DNA of 64,000 nucleotides from Photobacterium sanctipauli. GTDB taxonomy: Bacteria; Pseudomonadota; Gammaproteobacteria; Enterobacterales; Vibrionaceae. The DNA lies in contig NZ_PYMA01000003.1 of NCBI RefSeq assembly GCF_003026495.1, positions 1 through 64,000 on the forward strand, written 5' to 3'. A model generated the notes under the pieces. That model had not been told where the DNA came from, made no database searches, and saw only the letters and a program-made list of their open reading frames with translations. Shown here one piece after another: positions 8,559 through 17,035 of this stretch (positions are counted from its first letter, which is position 1; each line of letters begins with the position of its first letter). Both the position numbers and the translations under genes were made by a program.

Positions 8559-9074
8559 ATGTCAGCTTTTGTGCTTTCTCAAATAATAATCGGCATCGCA
8601 GTCTGCTTCGATCTGGTCTCCTTCCAGTTCAAAGAAAAGAAAAACATCATCAAGTGTTTTGTTTGTGCGGTGACCTTAATTGGTATCCACTTTGCCCTAC
8701 TCGAACAATGGACAGGGGCCGGCTTGATGGCATTAGGCGCGCTGCGCTACATCACCAGCCTCTATACCACGTCGAAGAGAATGGCACTGCTGTTTTGTAT
8801 TAGCACCTTGGTGATCACCTTCTTCACTTATGCAGGTATTGCCAGCATCATTAGCTGTACAGCAGCCTTGGTTCAAAACATCGCCGCATTCAGCAAGAAT
8901 GACCAACGTCTCCGCCAGTTAATGATTGTTGGTACCAGCTTGTGGCTTGCCCACAATATTGTGATTGGCTCTCCCACCGCTGTGGCGCTTGAGGCATTGT
9001 TCCTGTCAAGCAACTTGATTGGCTATTACCGCTACTACATTAAACCTAAATCTGAGCAGGCCAACCCTGCTTAA
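8559..9074 (+). CDS. YgjV-family inner membrane protein
   Basis: A 171-residue protein with about six hydrophobic segments, starting MSAFVLSQIIIGIAVCFDLVSFQ, in the pattern of E. coli YgjV (Imp-YgjV family, function unknown). The spacing to the transporter in front is three bases, so they are co-transcribed, and the operon ends at the terminator at 9121-9142. A second protein of similar architecture is encoded at 12201-12749. Confidence 0.75.
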   Translation: MSAFVLSQIIIGIAVCFDLVSFQFKEKKNIIKCFVCAVTLIGIHFALLEQWTGAGLMALGALRYITSLYTTSKRMALLFCISTLVITFFTYAGIASIISCTAALVQNIAAFSKNDQRLRQLMIVGTSLWLAHNIVIGSPTAVALEALFLSSNLIGYYRYYIKPKSEQANPA

Positions 9075-9120
9075 GCTAAGCAACGCTGAAGTTTGGAGAT
9101 GGTGAGTGCAGCCATACAAC

Positions 9121-9148
9121 AAGGGGGCTAACCAGCCCCCTTGTATTA
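9121..9148. terminator. Bidirectional terminator between convergent genes
   Basis: A 9-bp stem (AAGGGGGCT 9121-9129 with AGCCCCCTT 9134-9142), loop AACC. It ends the DMT/ygjV operon and the reverse gene at 9146. The T-tracts are short on both sides. Confidence 0.75.
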
Positions 9149-9496
9149 TTCTGCTACCTTCGCCAATGGCTGTTTTTCTTTCAGTTTGTCTAGCAACACC
9201 GAAATCGGAACGATTGGCCCCATCATGTTCACCCTTAGGTTGTCATTGCCCGATGAATAGTGCAATTCGGAAGAGTCTGACGACGAGTAATTGTATTTGT
9301 AGTTAAACTTCCCGGTTGCCATGTGCAACAGATCAAAGTCTTTGCGATGGCAGGAAATATAGGCACGCCAATACATCGCATCCAAGATCTCACTTGGTTG
9401 ATCGGCTCTGATGATGAAGCGCCAACTGCCATCTTCACCATAAAAATCGAGCGGGAATGTGTTTTTTATTTTTCTTTTACTAAACAATGTAAACAA
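9146..9496 (-). CDS. Conserved-looking hypothetical protein, 116 aa
   Basis: A small soluble protein without signal peptide or membrane segment. It is rich in aromatic residues and Ser (for example YYKYNYSSSDSSELHYSSG-like region near residues 66-84, WRFIIRA near 25) and ends in an LxxKLKEKQPL helix. I do not recognise the family. The frame has no ATG: it begins with TTG at 9496 or 9487, so the start is uncertain. It is transcribed alone, divergent from the AraC regulator. Confidence 0.55.
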   Translation of the reverse strand: MFTLFSKRKIKNTFPLDFYGEDGSWRFIIRADQPSEILDAMYWRAYISCHRKDFDLLHMATGKFNYKYNYSSSDSSELHYSSGNDNLRVNMMGPIVPISVLLDKLKEKQPLAKVAE

Positions 9497-9778
9497 TCCA
9501 GTTAGCCAGCCAGATATACCCGTGTCATTTGGGCATAGCGTCGATTATGCAAGGATTAAATAAGAATGGAAGATGTTCAGAGCAAAAACGAATAATTTTG
9601 ACATAACTGTACAAATTTCGACGGAATGATTTATTAAACCCTAATCAAGTGCTCTAACACATCCACTTCTTATAAAACTGAAGTCTGCCTAATCATGATC
9701 TCGTGTTTACCAGGACTCAGTGTATAACCGCCCTTGTGTCAGTATAATGACCAAGGTTGAAATCAATAAGGGCTTGAC

Positions 9779-10612
9779 GTGTCTCATCAAATACTCTCTA
9801 AACAACTTCCCAAAGGCGAACCCGTTTGTATTGATACCATCGGTAGTGGTTCTTCGGCCTTCAGCCATCCACATCGGCATGACTACTATGAGATTGTTTG
9901 GGCATTGGAAGGCGAAGGCACCCATAATATTGATTTCGTCCAATACCCTTTAAACCAAGGCCAAGTTTACTTTATCTCTCCCGGCCAGGTGCATAGCGAT
10001 GCCCAAACCAACGGCAAGGTCTGCTTTATCACCTTCCAGCCTGATTTTATTGAACATAATTATCGGGGCCAGTTAACCATCGACCGGACTTTCTACCACA
10101 ATAAAACCTCAGCCTCGATGGTCAATTTGGATCAACAGGGTGAAACCGATCTTACCCATATCACCCAAATCATGGCTCGGGCCCTTAATGAGAAAGACCC
10201 CGATTGGGATCTTGTTGGCTCGATGCTCAGTGGCTTTTTACACTATTCACAGCGCTACATACCCCAAGAGCAACAAACCCAATCTTTGATTCAACAGCGC
10301 ATGTACGCCCTGTACGTGCTCATTGATAACCACTATGCCGACGAGAAGAAAACAGATTTCTACGCCAAGCACTTATCGGTATCTAACAAGCGAGCAAATG
10401 AGATTGCACGGCAACATTGTGGCAAAACGATTTCAAGGTTGGTACATGACAGAGTCATGCTTGAAGCAAGACGCGATTTAGCCTTTACCACAAAAACAGT
10501 AAAACAGATCGCCCATGATCTCGGCTATGACGACGTGGCCTATTTTTGCCGCTTCTTTCGCAAAATGGCCGATGAATCGCCATTAGACTTTCGTCAACGC
10601 GTGTTCAAATAG
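9779..10612 (+). CDS. AraC-family transcriptional regulator with cupin sensor domain
   Basis: A 277-residue regulator. The N-terminal cupin has HPHRHDYYEIVWALEGEGTH and PGQVHS (metal/ligand-binding type histidines), as in sugar-responsive AraC proteins. The C-terminal HTH pair is seen in FYAKHLSVSNKRANEIARQHCG, VHDRVMLEARRDL and VKQIAHDLGYDDVAYFCRFF, the last being the conserved second helix-turn-helix. The start codon is GTG, with AAGGG upstream. The gene precedes the MATE exporter by 123 bases on the same strand, so it may control it; no operator is evident. Confidence 0.88.
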   Translation: MSHQILSKQLPKGEPVCIDTIGSGSSAFSHPHRHDYYEIVWALEGEGTHNIDFVQYPLNQGQVYFISPGQVHSDAQTNGKVCFITFQPDFIEHNYRGQLTIDRTFYHNKTSASMVNLDQQGETDLTHITQIMARALNEKDPDWDLVGSMLSGFLHYSQRYIPQEQQTQSLIQQRMYALYVLIDNHYADEKKTDFYAKHLSVSNKRANEIARQHCGKTISRLVHDRVMLEARRDLAFTTKTVKQIAHDLGYDDVAYFCRFFRKMADESPLDFRQRVFK

Positions 10613-10735
10613 TCCTATCATTTGGTCAGTTAATCCATTTCGATTTCAATGTCAGTACCAGATAATACCCACCTAACCGAATAATAATGAATAAACATGC
10701 TATGCCGTCAGGTTAGCGACATAGCGAGGTGGAAC

Positions 10736-12097
10736 ATGGCAACAACACATATCGATCTTCATTACACCCCGATCAAACGGTGCTTCAAACATTATTTATT
10801 ACCCGCTATTACCGGCTTGATCATCAAATCGCTCTTTATTATGGGCGACACCATCATGATAGGCCGTGGTACCGGCCCCGATGGTTTGGGCGCTGTCGCC
10901 CTCACTATTCCTTTCTTCTCGTTCTTTACCGCCATTGCCATGATGCTGGGTATCGGTGGTTCAGCAATGATGGCGATCCAATTTGGTAAAGGACGCTTTG
11001 AAGAGGGGCAAACCTTATTTGTTCAATCGCTATTGCTAACGCTCATCCTGGCGGGTGGCTTATCAATGGCTGGCCTCTACTGGCTTGATGAGATGTTGGC
11101 GCTAATGGGTGCCCAAGGTAACACCGCGGCATTAACGGGCGACTTCCTCAGCATCATGCTGCAGTTTTTCATTATTTACGCGCTAGGCTGGGTACTTTCT
11201 TGCTTTATTCGAAATGACGGCAACCCTCGCCTAGCCATGTATGCAATGGCTGGTAGTGCGCTCCTTAACCTTGTGCTGGACTACTTCTTCATTTTCCACT
11301 TTGGTTGGGGGATCAAAGGGGCTGCCTATGCGACAGGCATTGCCCAATCACTGATGCTGCTGTTTTTGCTGACCCACTTTTTCAATCCGCGCAGCAAGCT
11401 AAAGCTCTCGCTTCGTGGTTTGGGACTCAGCAAAGCACCGAAGATTCTCTCGATCGGATTACCGATTTTCTTCATCGAATCTTCCATGGCTGCCACTACC
11501 CTTATCTACAATGTAGTGCTACTTGATTTAGGGGGAGAGCTGTACCTGAATGCGTTTAGTATCGTGATGAACGTCGGTATCTTCGTGATGTTTATTCTGG
11601 TTGGTATTGGCCAGGCATGCCAGCCCATTATCAGCTTTAACCATGGAGCAGAATCAGTCGAGCGAGTGCGTGAAACATTATTTATCGGCTTGAGATTTGC
11701 CGTAATCACTGGTGTGGTGGCGGTCATTTTATCCCAGTTGTTCTCTAAACAAATCTCAGGGCTCTTTACGGTAGATAACCCAGAGCTAGTGATGCTATCT
11801 GCCAGTGCTTTGGTATTCTATTTCTTGGCATTCCCATTCATGGCTATCAACTTGGTCACAGCAACCATGTTTCAATCCATTGGTAGCCCGGCAAACGCCA
11901 ATATTATTTCACTATGCCGCGGTTTTTTGTTCGTGGTTATCGGTTTGTTTGCCCTGCCGAAGGTACTACCGGAATCTGGCGTTTGGCTAAGTCCACTATT
12001 TGCAGAAACACTGGCAGCCCTCATTAGCGTGGTATTGTTGGCTCGTTTGCTCAAGCAGATGAAAAACCAAACACCTGCTGTTGTCGAACAAACATAG
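10736..12097 (+). CDS. MATE-family multidrug/cation efflux transporter
   Basis: A 453-residue inner-membrane protein with about twelve transmembrane helices in the two pseudo-symmetric MATE halves (GDTIMIGRGTGPDGLGAVAL in the first, AATTLIYNVVLLDLGGE in the second). MATE proteins exchange Na+ or H+ for cationic compounds. I place the start at 10736 (GAGG five bases upstream) rather than 13 codons earlier, which would add a polar extension. It ends at the terminator at 12134. Confidence 0.88.
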   Translation: MATTHIDLHYTPIKRCFKHYLLPAITGLIIKSLFIMGDTIMIGRGTGPDGLGAVALTIPFFSFFTAIAMMLGIGGSAMMAIQFGKGRFEEGQTLFVQSLLLTLILAGGLSMAGLYWLDEMLALMGAQGNTAALTGDFLSIMLQFFIIYALGWVLSCFIRNDGNPRLAMYAMAGSALLNLVLDYFFIFHFGWGIKGAAYATGIAQSLMLLFLLTHFFNPRSKLKLSLRGLGLSKAPKILSIGLPIFFIESSMAATTLIYNVVLLDLGGELYLNAFSIVMNVGIFVMFILVGIGQACQPIISFNHGAESVERVRETLFIGLRFAVITGVVAVILSQLFSKQISGLFTVDNPELVMLSASALVFYFLAFPFMAINLVTATMFQSIGSPANANIISLCRGFLFVVIGLFALPKVLPESGVWLSPLFAETLAALISVVLLARLLKQMKNQTPAVVEQT

Positions 12098-12133
12098 CGA
12101 TTGCTCCCTACTAAGATCTCATGAAATAGAAGC

Positions 12134-12174
12134 AAGAAAGCCGCACTGTTAAAACAATGCGGCTTTCTTTTTCA
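12134..12174. terminator. Bidirectional terminator
   Basis: A 12-bp stem (12134-12145 with 12158-12169) and T-rich tail end the MATE gene. The stem's own A-tract serves the reverse gene at 12201. Confidence 0.85.
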
Positions 12175-12200
12175 TGGGGTGGTATTAGCTGAAGCCTAAA

Positions 12201-12749
12201 TTAGCTTTGAGCAACTAGCTCTTCTTTTTCTTGCTGGCTTGGTGCAATGAGCTTATAAGACATGATACCGATAACCATACACTTAATGATCATCATTTGA
12301 GTGTTACCGAAGTAAGCACCAAGGCCGACGAAGCCAGAAATTAGCATCAGCGTGCGGTATTTCTTCAGCGTAGTCATGTAAAGCGCCGCAACAATCAAGC
12401 CCAGATCCATAAACTGAAGCGCTACAGGCAACGTTGGGTCAGCAATGAAACCAGTAACGGCCACATACACAATGTATAGGATCGCAGCAGCCATAATTGC
12501 AGCAAGCGTATTTACCACAACCTTGGCAGCTTTTGTAAAATCGTTCACGTAACGGTAGGTATTAATCGCAGCGACTGAAAGGTTCAAGATCAGCTTCGGC
12601 CACCAACCCATCAGAATCGACCAGATGATATCGTTCGCTGCAGAACCAAAGGCTGCAAAACGGGTAAACTTCATGCTGTTAAACACAGTGATGGAGATGT
12701 AGAACGCGACAGAGGTCCATCCTAACACTTCAGTAATTAGCTCTAGCAA
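12201..12749 (-). CDS. YgjV-like inner membrane protein (182 aa)
   Basis: Five to six hydrophobic helices, with ILNLSVAAINTYRYV and YFGNTQMMIIKCMVIG segments, place it loosely with the YgjV/Imp family; function unknown. It begins with TTG, preceded by AGAAGAGAT at a suitable distance. It is the only gene between the MATE exporter and the sigZ/glutathione operon. Upstream (12750-13000) is AT-rich sequence that should hold its promoter; I see nothing else there. Confidence 0.6.
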   Translation of the reverse strand: MLELITEVLGWTSVAFYISITVFNSMKFTRFAAFGSAANDIIWSILMGWWPKLILNLSVAAINTYRYVNDFTKAAKVVVNTLAAIMAAAILYIVYVAVTGFIADPTLPVALQFMDLGLIVAALYMTTLKKYRTLMLISGFVGLGAYFGNTQMMIIKCMVIGIMSYKLIAPSQQEKEELVAQS

Positions 12750-13000
12750 AACAATATCTCTTCTATATTACGTTTATCGTACAGTTAAGGGTGATGGTCA
12801 ATATGAAACACCAATCACTAATTATTTTCCAGCCCATTCCATTAGTAGAGACCAGAAAACGTAGCGGATAATATCGTAACAATGAAAGATTATGCAAAGC
12901 ACATATGTAAGGAAAGCTTATAAATGTGAAGACAAACTAGTATGGTGATACAAACTGGGTAAGATGTAAGCGAAGATAGGCAGTATCACTTATATAAACG

Positions 13001-13025
13001 AAAAAGCGATGCCAATGGCACCGCT
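13001..13025 (-). terminator. Terminator after the sigZ-like gene
   Basis: A 9-bp stem (13005-13013 with 13017-13025, one G-U pair) followed on the reverse strand by TTTTTCG. It ends the sigZ/glutathione-operon side. The rest of 12750-13059 holds no gene. Confidence 0.75.
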
Positions 13026-13059
13026 AGTTGGCTCAATATTGATAGAGAATGATATCAAA

Positions 13060-13602
13060 TCAACACTTACCGCAGGCGTTTTCTTTCTCTTGGTAATCCA
13101 TCACATTGCCGTGAGCATCAAGGGATAAGTCACAGCACTCCTGAAACATGTTATGCATTTTTTCTCTGCTTTTTTGCACCCGTGACTTAAGGGTTGAGTA
13201 CTTGATGCCTTTCTCTTGGGCGTATTCTTTTTGTGACTGACCATTAATTTCGATGGCAATCAGCATATCAGCGTCTTCTTCAGGCAACGCTTGCAGCATA
13301 GGCACGACACACTCAGACAGCTCCTGATGGATGGTCACGTCATCTTCTTTGTACCAAAGATCGTCTTCATTCAAATCTTTGGCTCTCGCCTTCTTACGGT
13401 AGAAATCAATGATCGAGTTGTTAGCGATCTGAAACAGCCAAGGTTTTACCTTGCTGCGCTCTTTTAAGTTCCCCAAGTTATGGTGCGTTTTTATTAAGAT
13501 ATCTTGTAGCAGATCGTCAACATCATCACGATCTGACACTTTTGAATGCAAAAACGCTTTCAAACTCGAACGGTACTCATTCCATACAACTTCAACATTC
13601 AT
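13060..13602 (-). CDS. sigZ: ECF-type sigma factor, SigZ-like
   Basis: A 180-residue sigma-70-family factor. Region 2 is seen in VDDLLQDILIKTHHNL and PWLFQIANNSIIDFYRKK, and region 4 in QKEYAQEKGIKYSTLKSRVQKSREKM. The start MNVEVVWNEYRSSLKAFL and the Cys-rich tail (CC then, 24 residues on, CGKC) are hallmarks of the SigZ group. The four cysteines could bind a metal or sense redox state; no anti-sigma gene is adjacent. I use the ATG at 13602; the longer frame begins inside a 12-bp inverted repeat. It is 82 bases after the glutathione synthetase on the same strand, so control of, or by, the thiol operon is plausible but unproven. Confidence 0.85.
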   Translation of the reverse strand: MNVEVVWNEYRSSLKAFLHSKVSDRDDVDDLLQDILIKTHHNLGNLKERSKVKPWLFQIANNSIIDFYRKKARAKDLNEDDLWYKEDDVTIHQELSECVVPMLQALPEEDADMLIAIEINGQSQKEYAQEKGIKYSTLKSRVQKSREKMHNMFQECCDLSLDAHGNVMDYQEKENACGKC

Positions 13603-13629
13603 GTTTTTTCTCTGATCTCTTATACGACA

Positions 13630-13655
13630 ATAAGCCACTAAACTTAGTGGCTTAT
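13630..13655. repeat. Perfect 12-bp inverted repeat before sigZ
   Basis: ATAAGCCACTAA (13630-13641) and its exact complement (13644-13655) are separated by two bases. It lies between the stop of the glutathione synthetase gene and the sigZ start. Without a T-tract it is not a standard terminator; it could be an operator, an RNA-processing hairpin, or a weak terminator. Confidence 0.7.
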
Positions 13656-13683
13656 CAATTGTGCTTATTGGCTATATAACAGC

Positions 13684-15192
13684 TTAGTCAATCAAGGTAA
13701 TAGAATCTAAAATTCCCTTACCACTGTGAATACCACCCTCGTTTTCCTTTGCTGGCTTACTGCGCACCAAATACCCAGCATAACCACCCAGTTCCGTGAC
13801 GGGCTCACCATTAAAATAAGCCGTAAATAAGCCAATCTCGCTGACAAGATCATCCACCTGAGTCAACTCACCATCACGTACAGCCAACGTTGGGCGATCG
13901 CGCTCATGTGGATACAAACGCTGCATTAGCGCCCATGCGTCATACTCTTCCGGCTTAAGTTGAGCAAGCCGCCCACTGATGTCTTCGCCAAAGACACAAT
14001 GGCCACCACCTTCGCCTTGGTTCTTCAATACCCACTCGTGCTTGTCAGCTTCCGAGTTAAACCAGTCTATGGTCTCGCTGTTAATTGCTCGCATATCGGC
14101 CAACACACTTTTCACCAACTTCGCTTCTTCGATGCTTAGCCCCCAACGCGCGAACTCGTGCTCAGGCATCATGGTTAAAAGCATCTGCATCGTTTTACTG
14201 GTTGCCAGTTGTTGGCTTATGGTCGCATTCAATGCCACCTTATGCTGTTCTATGAACACGCGAGTTTGGCTTAACGTATGGCAACAGATCTCTTCACGTA
14301 GTTGTGGCGCACAATAATCTTCATACTGGTAACCGGCACGAAGATAAACCACATCAACCGCACCAATACCTTTTAGCATCAAACGGTTAGCTTCACCACT
14401 ATAAAGCTGATTAGCAAGTTGATCAAAGGTGCGCCTTACTGTTCTCACTCCCTGACGCTGAAATTCAACTTCAAGCAGGTGTTGGTCATAAACATTATCT
14501 TCGTTCTTTTGAACCACCATGAGAAACGTTGGCTGCCCACCATCGTTAAATTCAGCTTGGATCTTCCTTGCTGCAACGGCAATGCCATACGCCAATTGCT
14601 CAAGGCCACGGTTCTCGGCTGGTGTCGCATTTGATTCTTCAATCCAATCAGCATAAGTCTCAGGCCACTGGTTCTGCATATATTGGTGCAACTGGGCAGC
14701 ACGCTGACCAAATGGCCCCATGCCCGCGGCAATACCATTGAACTCGATAACTTTCGCCCCTTGTTGGCGATCGTCCATATAGTCGGTGCGCATCAACAAC
14801 AATGGCTGACGTGCAGCGGGTAATGCCTTTTCTTCGCAATGATCATCACATTGACTAATCCCGTGCACTTGCTGATGCAAAGACATCAACCGGCCAAAGA
14901 AAGGATCCGCCTGTGCCATTTCCTTCAATGACGACTGCAAAAAACCGTGATCCTCAGAAACATGGCTGATCAATTTAGTGATGACGGGGGTGACTTTGAG
15001 CAGGTGCTGATAAACATCTCGCTTCATCGACATTGGTGCAATGCTAAATGGACAATGCCTTGCCGTGCCATCTGAGTTTTTGATAGCCACACCATGCATG
15101 ATCGCCCATTCGCAGGCTTCATCGCTGATCTGCTTATCAAGCCATTGCCCTTCAACGGATTGCAAAACTTGAGTATTTTTTTCTGATGTCAT
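13684..15192 (-). CDS. Eukaryotic-type glutathione synthetase (ATP-grasp)
   Basis: A 502-residue ATP-grasp ligase that aligns along its length with animal/plant glutathione synthetase (GSS, about 474 aa), not with bacterial GshB. The shared landmarks are RTDYMDD (GSS RSDYM), EFNGIAAGMG (EINTISASFG), QKNEDNVYDQ, VRTVRRTF, VVYLRAGYQYEDY, the glycine-rich ATP loop NQGEGGGHCVFG, SEIGLFTAYF (SELGIFGVYV) and YLVRSK (HLLRTK). The reaction would be ATP + gamma-Glu-Cys + amino acid to tripeptide. The acceptor loop near the C-terminus reads GGIHSG where GSS has GGVAAG, so the acceptor may not be glycine. I start at 15192 (AAAGG upstream), 25 bases after the ABC gene. It is the last gene of the gshA-ABC-ABC operon. 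Confidence 0.85.
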   Translation of the reverse strand: MTSEKNTQVLQSVEGQWLDKQISDEACEWAIMHGVAIKNSDGTARHCPFSIAPMSMKRDVYQHLLKVTPVITKLISHVSEDHGFLQSSLKEMAQADPFFGRLMSLHQQVHGISQCDDHCEEKALPAARQPLLLMRTDYMDDRQQGAKVIEFNGIAAGMGPFGQRAAQLHQYMQNQWPETYADWIEESNATPAENRGLEQLAYGIAVAARKIQAEFNDGGQPTFLMVVQKNEDNVYDQHLLEVEFQRQGVRTVRRTFDQLANQLYSGEANRLMLKGIGAVDVVYLRAGYQYEDYCAPQLREEICCHTLSQTRVFIEQHKVALNATISQQLATSKTMQMLLTMMPEHEFARWGLSIEEAKLVKSVLADMRAINSETIDWFNSEADKHEWVLKNQGEGGGHCVFGEDISGRLAQLKPEEYDAWALMQRLYPHERDRPTLAVRDGELTQVDDLVSEIGLFTAYFNGEPVTELGGYAGYLVRSKPAKENEGGIHSGKGILDSITLID

Positions 15193-15217
15193 AATCGTGC
15201 CTTTATTCGATGAAGGA

Positions 15218-17035
15218 TCAAGCGGCTGATGCGGCTGCCAAGCCAAGGTTGATATTTTCATGTGCGTTTTCTTCTTTCGTCTTCTGAGCAAGGTACAGCT
15301 CTCGGTAATCGCCTGGCTGAGAAACAAGTTCATCGTGAATACCACTTTGAACAACCTTGCCCTTGCTCATTACCAGAATTTGATCGGCGTTTTGTACCGT
15401 AGACAAACGGTGTGCCACAGCAATAACTGTTCGGCCTCGTTGAATATTCGCCAATGCCGCCTTCACCGCTTCCTCCGTTTCACTGTCGATATTGGCGGTT
15501 GCTTCATCCAGTAGGAAAATTTGCGGATCATGCGCTAAGGCACGTGCCAAAGCCAATAACTGGCGCTCACCCGTCGACAGTGATGAGCCCCCATAGCCCG
15601 GCTGGTGATCATAGCCATCAGATAATCGTTCAATAAATTTTGCCGCTTTTACTTGCTCGGCAGCAACTTTTACCTTGGCCTTATCTGCATTACGGTGCGA
15701 CAAGTCGATATTCTCCAATATAGAACCGCTGAAGATATAAGGATCTTGTGAAACTAGGCCAAACAAACGGCGCAACTGGGCGTCGGGCATGGCCTGAATA
15801 GGTTTACCACCAACTAAGATTTCCCCTTGCTGGTGTTGATAAAAGCGCATAAGTAAGTTGATCACTGAGCTTTTACCGCTACCACTATGGCCGACTATGG
15901 CTGTAAATTTGCCCCCCTCCGCTTTGAAGCTGACTTCTGACAAGGCTTTATGGCCTTCATCATAGGTCAGGCTGACATTGCGAAACTCAATGTCTTTTTG
16001 GCAAGTTAAATCAGCAAAGGCTGACGGCTGGGCGTGTTGGCCTTCTTTATCATCCAGCAATTCAAAAATACGCTTTGAAGACACTGTCGCCACCTGCAGT
16101 TTACGCAATTCCATAGACAACTGACGAAACGGGTCAAAGAAGCGTTCAATATAGTTCAAGAACGCATACAAGGTACCGATCTCAACCGCAGTACTTAACG
16201 AAGCACTCGCAAACCACGCCACAATTCCGATAGCGGTAACGGAGCCCACCAAACGTGTAAACGGTGCCAGCATCAAGCTGTCGATGGCAATGGAACGGGT
16301 TCGAAACTTAAACCAGCTATTGTTATTTCTCTCAAATTTATCTTGGAACGCCTTTTCCTGCTGGAAGGCTTGAATCAAAGCCATTCCTTGTAGCGACTCG
16401 CTGATATTGTTGTTGATATTACTGATCTGTCCCCGAATACCATCAAATATCGGCATTGAGACCTTACGGTACCAATGCATGGTCAACAGTAGCACTGGGA
16501 TCAGCGCCAAGCTCAGTAGCATCAAGCGCCAATCAAGTAATGCTATCGCGATGAAAATACCGGTGATGCGTAAGCTACCCTGGATAATCGTCGGCATGGT
16601 TGACACAAACATGTCACGTAGCGACTCGGTATCGTTGGTGATATACGAAACCAGCTTTCCCGATGGCAGCTTATCAAAGGTACGGATTGGAAAGTTAAGG
16701 ACATGCTCAAACAATTCCTTGCGCACATCATTGACCACCAGCAACGCACCATGACGAAATGTCAGCGCTTGAAAGTACTGAAATACTGCCTGAATAACAT
16801 AAAAGCCAAGTACTAACCCACTCAATAACCCTAGGTGTACCCAATCAAACTGCTGCGGTACGATCACCTCATCCAAAATCGTTTTCACAAGCCATGGGAT
16901 CGCCATCTCGGCGGCAATCGCAATGCCTAGCATGACAAACGCAGCCAAGAAACGCGCCTTATGAGGTAATGAATACGTCACTAAACGGCGAAAGGTTGAC
17001 TGCCCAGATAATGGAGCTTCATGACGATTAAGCAT
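15218..17035 (-). CDS. ABC exporter half-transporter, MdlB-like (catalytic NBD)
   Basis: A 605-residue half-transporter: six-helix ABC transmembrane domain (residues about 15-310), then an NBD with Walker A GHSGSGKSS, Q-loop LVSQDPYIF, signature LSTGERQLLALARAL, Walker B IFLLDEATANID with the catalytic Glu, and switch His in VAHRLST. It is most like MdlB. Its start overlaps the stop of the partner gene by eight bases, so the two are translationally coupled and should form a heterodimer. With biosynthetic genes on both sides it likely exports (or moves to the periplasm) the thiol peptide made by the operon; this is inferred from context. Confidence 0.87.
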   Translation of the reverse strand: MLNRHEAPLSGQSTFRRLVTYSLPHKARFLAAFVMLGIAIAAEMAIPWLVKTILDEVIVPQQFDWVHLGLLSGLVLGFYVIQAVFQYFQALTFRHGALLVVNDVRKELFEHVLNFPIRTFDKLPSGKLVSYITNDTESLRDMFVSTMPTIIQGSLRITGIFIAIALLDWRLMLLSLALIPVLLLTMHWYRKVSMPIFDGIRGQISNINNNISESLQGMALIQAFQQEKAFQDKFERNNNSWFKFRTRSIAIDSLMLAPFTRLVGSVTAIGIVAWFASASLSTAVEIGTLYAFLNYIERFFDPFRQLSMELRKLQVATVSSKRIFELLDDKEGQHAQPSAFADLTCQKDIEFRNVSLTYDEGHKALSEVSFKAEGGKFTAIVGHSGSGKSSVINLLMRFYQHQQGEILVGGKPIQAMPDAQLRRLFGLVSQDPYIFSGSILENIDLSHRNADKAKVKVAAEQVKAAKFIERLSDGYDHQPGYGGSSLSTGERQLLALARALAHDPQIFLLDEATANIDSETEEAVKAALANIQRGRTVIAVAHRLSTVQNADQILVMSKGKVVQSGIHDELVSQPGDYRELYLAQKTKEENAHENINLGLAAASAA

